A stretch of DNA of 64,000 bases from the NCBI RefSeq assembly GCF_009905375.1, contig NC_133648.1, positions 307,846,565 to 307,910,564 on the forward strand, read 5' to 3'. Each line of letters begins with the position of its first letter. Within the stretch, counting starts at the first letter, position 1. The position numbers were made by a program, and so were the translations under genes. The notes beneath the pieces were generated by a model that searched no databases, was not told where the DNA came from, and saw nothing but the letters and a program-made list of their open reading frames with translations. Positions 32,955 to 42,350 of this stretch are shown here, in pieces. The DNA is from Apium graveolens. Its lineage: Eukaryota > Streptophyta > Magnoliopsida > Apiales > Apiaceae.

Positions 32955-33261
32955 GTCGGTTCGTGCTACAGCCGAGGGCTTTGATTTCGAAATAAGAAAT
33001 ACTTGTCTATTACATAGAGATGTGTACATTGAATAAGAATCTAAAGGTCGGTACGTGCTACAGCCGTGGGCCTTTGGGGACTGATTCAACTGTACGGAAT
33101 ATTGGGTTAAACTTGACTTAGAATATTGAGTTTGTCGTGCTACAGCCGAGACTCAATTATTCAAGAGGCTAAAGTTAGATTAGGGAATAACATGAGATGT
33201 AATTGACAAGAGTTGTCTGCCTATTGAACATTACATGGCGGTTCGTGCTACAGCCGGGGTC
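32955..33261 (+). repeat. four direct repeats around CGTGCTACAGCCG
   Basis: Copies at 32,955-32,979, 33,046-33,071, 33,133-33,150 and 33,238-33,261, spaced roughly 83-105 bp apart. The fuller form is GTCGGTNCGTGCTACAGCCG. The sequence between copies is unrelated, so only the short motif is conserved. Confidence 0.85.
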
Positions 33262-33459
33262 GTGTAATGGAATGTAGGATTCCTATTCCCACTAGCATTA
33301 TGAATGCTTAATTTTTCACGTAGGGGGTTGAATAAATTAGGTAAACTAGTGGGAGCCACTTATGAATAAAGTCCCGATTCATATAGTGTTTTGAAATGAA
33401 ATCGAATATTTGCTAAGTGTTGTTATGTGTTTATCATTTACAGTTTTACAATATACATT

Positions 33460-34715
33460 ATGTCTTCTGCACTATCACTCAGGAGCATACCGGATGCTCA
33501 CAAATTGACTGGTCCTAATTATGCTGACTGGCTTCGAAACTTGAGAATTGTTCTCAGGATTGAGAAGCTGGAATACGTGATTGACTCACCTAAGCCTACT
33601 GAACCTGGGCACATAATGATGAACATGTTGTGTATCGTAAGTGGATAGATGATGCAAATGTTGTTCAATGCATCATGCTAGCTTCCATGAACATTGAGCT
33701 ACAGAAGCAACATGAGCATATGGATGCTCACACTATCCTAATGCATCTACAAGATTTGTATGATGTGGCGGGGAGGACAGCTCGATATGAGATATCGAAG
33801 GAGCTGTTCGGGTGTAGGATGTCTGAGGGATCATCTGTGAATGACCATGTACTTAAGATGATCAATTTGATTGAATGTCTTGGACAACTTGGTTTTGCCA
33901 TGGATGGGGAGCTGAGCCAAGACTTGGTCTTGCAATCGCTTCCGAGTTTGTTCTCGCAGTTTGTTGTGAACTTTCACATGAATAAGTTGGATGTCAGCCT
34001 GCCTGAACTCCACAACATGTTGAAGACTGCGGAATCGAATTTTCCCCCTAAGAAGAGTTCTGTTCTTCTAATTGGTGAAGGTTCCAATCCTAAGAAAAGG
34101 AAGAGGAACCCTTCCAAGAAGAAGAAAGTAGGTGAGAAAACGCCGGTTCCACCAAAAGCTGAAGACCCCAAGAGCAAAGTTGTTTGCTTTCACTGTAATA
34201 AGGTGGGGCACTGGAAGAGGAACTGCAAGGTTTACCTTGCAGAATTGAAGAAGAAGAAGGGTAGTGAGACTACCGCTTCTGATTCAGGTATGTTCATGAT
34301 AGAAGTGAATATGTCATTAAGCCAAATTTCTACTTGGGTATTAGATACCGCCTCTGGTTCTGACATCTGCAATTCGTTGCAGGGACCAAGGAGAAGTAGG
34401 ACTCTTGAGGAAGAGGAGGTGATTCTACTGATGGGAAATGGAGCAAGAGTTGCTGCTGTAGATGTGGAATCATTTCATTTACATATGCCTACGGGCAAGA
34501 CTATTATTTTAAATAATTGTTATTTTGTTCCCTCGATTGTGAGGAATATTATTCCAATGTTAGACTTGGCTGGATTTTCATTTATTATTGAGAATAATGA
34601 ATGTTCTATTCTTAGAGGTAATATTCTTTATGGACGTGGTGCTTTAAATAATGGTCTGTATGTATGTGACATAATTTATTTCAGATTGAACAAACTAATA
34701 AAAGAAAAGGGATGA
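33460..34715 (+). pseudogene. copia gag-protease, frameshifted
   Basis: gag starts at 33,460 (MSSALSLRSIPDAHKLTGPN). A frameshift near 33,615 moves the reading to the frame containing YRKWIDDANVVQCIMLASMN. It shows a UBN2-type gag core, a lysine-rich stretch (KKRKRNPSKKKK), one CCHC knuckle CFHCNKVGHWKRNC at about 34,186-34,228, and a protease motif LDTASGSDIC near 34,341-34,371. It would make virus-like-particle protein if intact. The frame ends at 34,713 before integrase. Confidence 0.85.
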
Positions 34716-36261
34716 TGAAAATCTCACTTCATTGTGGCACTGCAGTCTCCATTTAGTAGACATGGAGAGAGGGCTGCAAATTTGCTAGGAATGGTACACA
34801 TAGATGTATGTGGACCAATGTCTACGCAAGCCATGGGTGGATTTTCATACTTCATTACTTTCATAGATGATAGATCTAGATTCGGATATGTGTTTGATGA
34901 AACACAAGTCTGAAGCCTTTGAAAAGTTCAAAGAGTATAAGTATGAAGTGGAGAAACAACCAAACATAGTATTATAACTCTTCGATCAGATTGAGGTGGT
35001 GAATACTTTAATGGAGTGTTTCTAGATTATCTCAAAGTAAATGGTATAGTCTCCCAGTGGACGCCTCCAGATTGGTATCTGAAAGGAGAAATCGAACTTT
35101 GTTAGACATAGTTCGGTCCATGATGAGCTATGCAAATCTTCCAGTATTCCTATGGGGTTATGTATTGGAAACCTCAGCATATTTACTGAATAAGGTGCCT
35201 TCCAAAATCTGTTCCTCAAACTTCGTATGAGATATGGAAAGAAAGGAAACCGAGTCTTAAACACGTTAAGATTTGGGGATGTCCAGCTTATGTCAAGTAA
35301 GTTGACCCAGATAAGCTGGAATATCAATCCGTAAAATGTAGTTTTGTGGGATATCCTAAAGAGACTTTAGGGTATTACTTTTACACCGATCATCGGGTGT
35401 TTGTCTCCAGACATGCTACCTTCTTGGAAAAAGGAGTTTATCCTTGAAGGAAACAGTGGGAGCAAAATTGAACTTGATGAAGTTCAAGAAGCACAAACTA
35501 CTACAGATCGAGTGGAAACACCTGTTTTGACTGAACAACCTTTTGTGGAACAGCCCATTAATAGATCAGGGAGAGTGTCTCGCCAACCTGAGAGGTATTA
35601 TGGCCTTGTCATTGAGAATGACAATGAGTTGTCGATCATTGATGATGACGACCCTGTAACCTATAATGAGGCTATGAGTAGTGTTGACTCAGAGAAATGG
35701 CATAGTGCCATGAAATCCGGAATGAAATCTATGTATACGGGATACAAAAGAATGATTAGAGCAGATGGCCAGGTGGAGACCTTTAAGGCCAGGCTTGTGG
35801 TAAAAGAATTCAAACAAAGGCAATGGATTGACTTTGATGAAACCTTTTACCCGTAGCCCTGTTATAATCAGTTCGGATTTTGCTTGCGATTGCTGCTTAC
35901 TACGACTATGAGATCTGGCAATTAGCCAGATGGTTTTCTTTCCAAGAGAAATGAAAACCTAGTGTGTAAGCTGCTGCGAACCATATGTGGTTAAAGCAAG
36001 CTTCTCGAAAGATGGAACATTCATTTTGATGAGACAATCAAAGAGTTTGATTTTATCAAAAATGAAGATGAACCATGCGTCTACAAAAAGGGTTAGTGGG
36101 AGTGCGGTAACATTTCTTGTATTGTATTGAATTAGAGTTGACACACATAACAACATAGCAGACCCACTCACAAAGCTACTTTATAAAAGTCACTTTGATC
36201 GTCATAAAGACAAGATGGGTATTAGATACCAGATTGATTGGCTTTAGTACAAGTGGGAGAT
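34716..36261 (+). pseudogene. copia integrase/RT remnant with large RT-RNase H deletion
   Basis: Integrase pieces lie at 34,790-35,400: HIDVCGPMSTQAMGGFSYF, then a segment equivalent to GYVLETSAYLLNKVPSK in broken frames. The RT N-terminal part runs in one frame at 35,401-35,856 (QPERYYGLV, DPVTYNEAMSSVDSEKW, ADGQVETFKARLVVKEF). The catalytic RT core and nearly all RNase H are missing; only an end fragment (NNIADPLTKLLYKSHF) remains near 36,145-36,190. Confidence 0.8.
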
Positions 36262-37926
36262 TGAAAGGTATATGTCCTAAATCCAATCATGTATGAGGAT
36301 TTAGGAATAACTTTTAGGTAATCTGTTTTGATTTCATTGATATTAATAAAAGACTTGTTTTGTTTTTATTACGGGCTTTATCTATTTAAGTGTTTAAATA
36401 AGATATACCATAGTTTAGAGTAAAGCTTTTTATGGATTATGATGAGATCATAATAGTGAGACCTAAAAAGATGATAACTCTAAACTTAAATAGTTCCTGG
36501 TCATAGGATTACTAACTGGTAATTAATAATCCGCAAAGATCGGTACATACTATGCTTGCTTCATTATGAAGGATGTCTGTTCTCATAGACATTTGTGTGG
36601 TGACACTATAGCTAGTATGTAGGTGCTTATTATAAAATAAGTTCACTGAACATGACTCGCACAGCTGAACAACTGATGGAGTTCACTCACGTGTCAGCAG
36701 TTGTTCACATAGTGATAGTTGTACAAGTATCCTTAGACTTGAGGTCATCATAGTCATCTTGTGTACACTGAACTATGCTTTGGTTTAGTTCTTAGTCTCC
36801 AGGGACAATTATTAGGGCTCTTCTGGGTATAGGAATTTGTATACGAAGATAGTGTATGATCAATAAAGGATCTACCCCTTCCAGTGAAGGAAGCGAATGT
36901 TCAAGGCTGATCCACTTATGCTAGTTCAGGAATCTCTGGCCAGAGTAAATGAAATTAGAAAGGAGTTTCTAATTTGCATAGAACTACGCATAGTAAATGG
37001 TAAGCAAGTGATTGAATTAGATAGGCTTGACACGAGATCCATGCCTTATATTTAATCGGAACATTGTAGGGTAGAATGAGTTTATTGTACGGTAACTATT
37101 CACTGAATAGGTTCTTGGTATTCTAAGCAGTGAATTCATATTATCCGGATAGTCGCGATATGCTGAGAAGTATCCCTCACGATGTAGAATAAATGTGATT
37201 AATTAATTAATCATATTTAATAAATTAGAGAATTTATATAAATAATGATAAAATAGTTTTATTATTATTTATTTCTACTACCAGCTTAATATTGAACCTA
37301 CAGGGTCACACCATAAAAAGAGAATGATTTAATGGTGGAGGAATTAATTAATAATGGCTAATAATTATATATTTATGAAATAAATAATTAATTGGCAAAT
37401 TTAATAATTAATTAAATGAGATTTAATTGATTATAAATTAATTAAGAAAAGTTCTTAATATTATTAATTAAAGGATTTAATTTTTGGAAATTAAATCAAG
37501 AGAAAGAATTTTTTCTAAAGTGTTTAGAAAAAGGATTAATGATTAAAAGGTGTTTTAATTATTAATGAGAATAATAAATGGGATAATAATAATAATATTT
37601 ATGGGAAAATTTCAGCTGAAAATTTTGCCTATAAATACACTATTATAGACCCTAATTTTATTCTAACCCGAAAACCCAAAAAGTTTGGAAAACCCAATTC
37701 TCTCCACCTCCTTCCTCCTCCTTAACATCATTTTTTTGGTGGATACCGGTGGAGTGTTTCACACTTGAGGAGCAACTGCTAAGGATCTCTGATCGTTGTC
37801 TCCGAATTATTTTTAAAGGTTAGATTCGATCCCTCGAATTTTTATTCATGATCTGTATGCTTTTATTTGGATTTTATATGTGTAAAAAGTGTTTTGCCAT
37901 GCCCCCGCTGCGTTAAAAATCCAACA
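36262..37926 (+). repeat. 3' LTR of the Angela-like element
   Basis: TGAAAGGTATATGTCC to AAAAATCCAACA, 1,665 bp. It carries the 83 bp missing from the 5' LTR. TATAAATA at 37,630-37,637 and the CAGCTG palindrome upstream are conserved. Confidence 0.92.
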
Positions 37927-37960
37927 TTTGGGGACCAAATTCTTTTTAAGGAGGGTAATA
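37927..37960 (+). mobile_element. interior of the LTR array, copy 2, right part
   Basis: TTTGGGGACCAAATTCTTTT then AAGGAGGGTAATA, the polypurine end matching 27,140-27,174. Confidence 0.8.
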
Positions 37961-38128
37961 TGTAATATCCCGTAATTTTTAGAATTAGATTAATAATGGA
38001 ATAATAGAGTAAAAAGAATTAAAATTAGACAAGGGCTAGGATTTAAAATTGAATTAGACCAATGGGCCTTAAATTTAGATTAGATTCTAATATGGATAAC
38101 TTGTAGGTTCAGATAGAGGGTTTTGTAT
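37961..38128 (+). repeat. Gypsy-type LTR, array copy 3, truncated
   Basis: Starts TGTAATATCCCGTAATTTTT and follows copies 1 and 2 up to GGTTTTGTAT, where it breaks off and SIRE-like coding begins. Confidence 0.8.
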
Positions 38129-38755
38129 GAAGCTCTTCTGAAGAAACAACAAAGCAAAACTTATATTACAGAGGGAAGAAGTTGGGATGATTCTGATAAT
38201 GATGAAGATGAGGAAGTTGGAAATTATGTATTAATGGCCTTGGAGCAAGGAGAGACATCCTCATCAAAATCACAGGGAAAAATGAAGAAGGTCATATGGA
38301 TCATAGACAGTGGATGTTCCAAATATATGACAGGTGATAAGGCCCTGCTATCACAATTTGAGGAGAAGGTTGGCCCTTTGGTGACCTTTGGAGACAATAG
38401 CAAAGGATTCATAATGGGATATGGCAAGATTATTTCTGGAAAAGTTGTCATCGATGATGTAGCACCAGTAGCTGGTCTTGAAGTGAATATTCTGAGTGTT
38501 ATCCAATTTGCAGACAAAGGCTTTAAAGTTTTATTCAACAAAGAAGAATGCACTTTTATCAGCAAGAAAACTGGTGAAGTTGCTCTGAAAGGAGCAAGAA
38601 AAGGAAGCTTATTTGTTGCAGATTTGGACTCAGCAAATAAGGATGGAATTTGTTGCTTCCATAACAAGGCATCAGAAGAACAAAGCAAGCTATGGAATAA
38701 AAAGTTGTCTCAGTTGAATTTCAAGGCAATGAACATCTTGGTCAAAAAGGAGTAA
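38129..38755 (+). pseudogene. SIRE-like gag C-terminus and aspartic protease
   Basis: An open frame encodes an acidic segment (GRSWDDSDNDEDEEVGNYVL), then the protease with IIDSGCSKYMTGD at about 38,300-38,340, and LEVNILSVIQFADKG, KLWNKKLSQLN (pre-integrase). The zinc knuckle and rest of gag are absent. It ends in a stop before integrase. Confidence 0.85.
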
Positions 38756-38764
38756 GTAAGAGAC

Positions 38765-39895
38765 ATGCCTAATCTGGAGTTTGCTCAAGTTGAAGTTTGT
38801 GAAGCCTGTCAGAAAGGAAAATTGAAAAGATCAAGTCACATATCAAAAACTGTGAATTCTATAAGTGCACATTTGCAACTTATTCACATGGACTTGTTTG
38901 GGCCAGTAAATGTCTTATCAATTTCAAGGAATAAATATGCACTTATAATGGTGGATGATTTCTCAAGGTACACTTGGGTAGAGTTTATGCACTCTAAAGA
39001 TGAGACTCCTAACATCATAATTGAGCACATAAAGAAAGATAGAGAAACAGGCTGAAGATCAAAATTGTGTAAAGCGATTGAGAAGTAATAATGGAACAGA
39101 GTTCAAAAATGCAACATTAAGTGAATTCTGCAAAAATAAAGGCATTGTTCAAGAGTTCTCTGCTTCGAGAACACCTCAACAAGATGGAGTAGTTGAAAAA
39201 AGAACAGAACATTAGTTGAAGCTGCTAGAACAATGCTGCAAGATCCCAAGTTGCCAACAAGTTTCTGGGAAGAAGCTGTTAACACTACATGATATACTCA
39301 AAATAGATATCTCATTAACAAGGCCCATGGAAAATCACCTTACTCAATCATGTCTAAGAGAAATCCTACTGTAAAGCATCTTCATGTGTTTGGAAGCAAG
39401 TGTTACATTTTAAAAGACAACTCTGAATATGTGGGAAAATTTGACTCAAAGGTTTTTGAAGCAAATTTTCTGGGATATTCATTGGAGAGAACTTCCTATA
39501 AGGTCTATATGATTGATCAAAAGAAGATTATGGAAAGCACATATGTGATCTTTAATGATGACAAGTGTTCAGACTTGGAATGCCTTGATGATAACGAAGC
39601 TGAAGCCCTTGCATTTGAAAATCTCAATATTGATAGTGATTCTGATGAAGAAGATGAAGCTAATGCACAACAGATGATGAATGAAGAGACTACTGAACAG
39701 GAAAATCATGAGAATGGAAGCTCATCTCAAACACCTGAATTTGATAGCACGAACTCAGGGGGAGAAAGAGAAGAAGGATCTACAAGTCATACCAATAATA
39801 AAGAAAATGATGAAGGCACAAGTCAACAAACTCACACAAGGAAGTAGGATAGAAGTCACACTAGAGAAGAAATTATTGGTGATCCTACTTCTGGT
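38765..39895 (+). pseudogene. SIRE-like integrase, frameshifted
   Basis: CEACQKGKLKRSSH (HHCC-type finger end), LIHMDLFGPVNV with the first catalytic Asp, VDDFSRYTWVEF, then in other frames RLRSNNGTEFKN (second Asp region) and SRTPQQDGVVEK (Glu region). Next comes the chromodomain-less C-terminal part HLHVFGSKCYILKD and an acidic linker rich in Asp/Glu/Ser (39,560-39,845). Confidence 0.85.
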
Positions 39896-41485
39896 GTGAG
39901 AACTAGAAGTGCAACTGCTAATGAGTGCCTACATGCATGCTTTCTGTCTCAAGTAGAGCCTAAGAAAATTGAGGAAGCTTTAATGGATTCTGATTGGATA
40001 TATGCCATGCAGGAAGAACTGAATCAGTTTGAAAGAAACAAAGTTTGGGAGTTAGTTCCTGCACCAAAGAACAGAAGTGTAATTGGAACAAAATGGGTGT
40101 TCAAGAACAAGATGGATGAAAATGGTATAGTTACCAGAAACAAGGCAGGGTTGGTTACAAAAGGCCACTAACAGGAAGAAGGAATTGATTATGATGAAAC
40201 TTTTGCTCCAATTGCAAGACTTGTGGCAATAATGATTTTTCTAGCATTTGCTGCACATTCAAATTTCAAAGTATATCAAATAGATGTCAAGAGTGCCTTC
40301 CTAAATGGTGAGCTAGAAGAAGAAGTTTATGTGCAACAGCCACCTGGCTTTAAAGATCCCGAATTTCCATATTTTGTGTACAAGTTACTCAAGGCTCTAT
40401 ATGGAATAAAGCAGGCACCTAGAGCTTGGTATGATACATTATCAGAATTCTTACTCAAACATAGTTTTACTAGAGGCACTATAGAGAAGACTCTCTTCTA
40501 CAAGAAGCATGGTGATGATATGATCCTAGTTCAGATTTATGTGGATGATATCATCTTTGGTTCTACAAATGAAAAGCTTTGTCAAAAATTCTCCAGGCTT
40601 ATGCAGAGTGAATATAAAATGAGTATGATGGGGGAATTAAGTTATTTTCTTGGACTATAAGTCAGTCAAAGAAGTGATGAGATCTTCATCAGCCAAACTA
40701 AGTGTGTCAAAGATTTATTGAAAAAGTTTAGTATGGTTGATTGTTCACCTGCATCTACACCTATGTCTACATCAACAAAGTTGGATGAAGATAAGAAGGG
40801 CAAAAGTGTAGATATTTCAAGCTATAGAGGGATGATTGGATCATTGATTTACTTAACTGCAAGTAGACCAGACATCATGTTTGCTACATGTTTGTGTGCA
40901 AGATTTCAAGCCAATCCAAAAGAATCACATTCGATGGATGTAAAGAGGATTTTCAGATACTTGAAGGGGACTCCAAACTTGGGATTATGGTATCCTAAGG
41001 GAACTGGTTTTGAAGCTGTTAGCTATACAGATGCAGATTTTGCTGGATACAGGGTTGACAGGAAGAGCACTAATGGAAGCTGTCAATTTCTTGGACAAAG
41101 ACTTGTATCCTGGTATAGCAAGAAACAACAATCCGTGTCAACTTCTACAGTAGAGGCTGAATACATAGCTGCAGGAAATTGTTGTACTCAAGTGCTTTGG
41201 ATTAGAATTCAGCTAATGGATTATGGCCTAGTGTTACACAAAATTCCAATTATGTGTGACAATATTAGTGCTATATCTATAGTGGCTAATCCAGTTAATC
41301 ATTCTAGAACAAAACACATTGATGTAAGGTACCATTTTATTATAGAATATGCTGCAAATGCTACCATTGAGCTCATTTTTGGTACAACAAAAAAACAATT
41401 AGCTGACATTTTTACTAAACCTTTGGATGAAGCAACTTTCACTAGACTTGTAGGTGAAATTGAAATGCTTAATTCTTCATTCTAA
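39896..41485 (+). pseudogene. SIRE-like reverse transcriptase and RNase H
   Basis: Frames at 39,896-40,171, 40,223-40,660 and 40,718-41,485, separated by single stops or shifts. Visible: [75 protein letters not shown] (YVDD at 40,538-40,549), TASRPDIMFATCLCARFQ, YTDADFAGYRVDRKST, VEAEYIAAGNCC and KQLADIFTKPLD. It ends at TAA 41,483-41,485. Only few lesions, so relatively young. Confidence 0.9.
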
Positions 41486-41756
41486 GGCAAGAACTCAGCT
41501 AATGTCTTGCAACAGATTAATTTTTAGTAAATCAAAATTAATTTGATTTAATTGGAAATTAACTGAAATATGAATTATAAATATTTCAGAAATCTCTGCA
41601 TATTTATTTTTCAAAAACAAAAATTTAGCTTGGAATTTTTCAAACTCTAAGCAAACTGTCAAGTTGTTAATTTACATCTTTAATATGTAGAATTAACACA
41701 AGGCATAATCAAAGTGATCAAAAGTATTTAAAGAACTGAGTTCTGGGTATGTCTAA

Positions 41757-42235
41757 TTGACTTATCGACAAGTCATTCTAAGACTTCTCGAGTGATTTCT
41801 CGATAAGTCAATTTACTGACTTCTCGATAATTTTTATTATGACTTATCGATAAGTCATTGTAGAGTTCTCTAGTAGTGTTAACTCACAGAGTTCTCTACA
41901 AGTATAACTGTTAGACTTATCAATAACTCAGAACTGAAATAATTTAATTTAATAAATTCTTTTGGTAAAATACTTTTGGCAAATTTATTCTGATTTTATT
42001 TTGATTTATTTAAATAAATTAGAAACAATTCAGTCCATTTCTGGACAAACTGGGTATCTATTTGACATCTCGATAAGTTATTTTTTTTGTTCTCTACAAG
42101 AATAAATAAAAATGACTTATCGATATATTTTTCATATTTCAAAATGACGTCTCGATAAGTATACTCCATACGTCTATTTTTGACTTCTCGACAAGTCATT
42201 TGCTTTTACTATAAATACCCAGACATCTCGATACA
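41757..42235. repeat. cluster of palindromic TGACTTATCGATAAGTCA-type repeats
   Basis: About eleven whole or half copies occur, for example at 41,758-41,775, 41,781-41,795, 41,797-41,810, 41,817-41,829, 41,840-41,857, 42,064-42,080, 42,113-42,127, 42,144-42,160, 42,181-42,198 and 42,221-42,233. The copy at 41,840 is a perfect 18-nt palindrome. They fill the spacer between RNase H and the extra ORF and stop at its TATA box. Confidence 0.85.
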
Positions 42236-42240
42236 TATAC
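42209..42240 (+). promoter_or_regulatory. putative internal promoter (TATA box) of the extra SIRE ORF
   Basis: ACTATAAATACCC at 42,209-42,221 matches a plant TATA box and lies about 140 nt upstream of the start of the extra ORF. It directly follows the palindrome cluster. No start-site data; promoter function is inferred. Confidence 0.4.
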
Positions 42241-42350
42241 ATACTTACACCTTCGAGTACTCAAGTGACCTAACTTTTTAATCCAAAACTGATTTCTCTC
42301 TCATTTTTACTCCTTTCTCACTAATTTTTCTTACCCATTCACTCTCACTA

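Larger units (their letters stand above)
31613..33459 (+). other. long structured leader of the Angela-like element
   Basis: Non-coding region between primer-binding site and gag. It contains two repeat groups: palindromic TAACGCATTCC/GGAATGCGTTA blocks at 32,057-32,198, and four CGTGCTACAGCCG direct repeats at 32,955-33,261. The short open frames in this interval are not genes. Confidence 0.7.
30031..37926 (+). mobile_element. copia element (Angela-like), complete ends, defective coding
   Basis: LTRs lie at 30,031-31,612 and 36,262-37,926. The TTTGG duplication is at 30,026-30,030 and 37,927-37,931. A primer-binding site (TGATATCAGAGC, 31,614-31,625) and a polypurine tract (AAGTGGGAGAT, about 36,251-36,261) are present. 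A leader of about 1.8 kb precedes gag. gag and protease survive with one frameshift, integrase is decayed, and most of RT and RNase H is deleted. The LTRs differ at only about 20 positions by eye, plus an 83-bp deletion in the left one. The lineage name is inferred from LTR and leader lengths. Confidence 0.92.

Noticed and set aside
32955..33261. regularly spaced short repeats considered as a CRISPR-like array
   Set aside because: Plant nuclear context, only four copies, unequal spacing of about 83-105 bp, and location within a retroelement leader.
38224..38688. minus-strand open frame of 154 codons
   Set aside because: Exactly antisense to the SIRE protease region, which shows clear DSGCS and downstream motifs.
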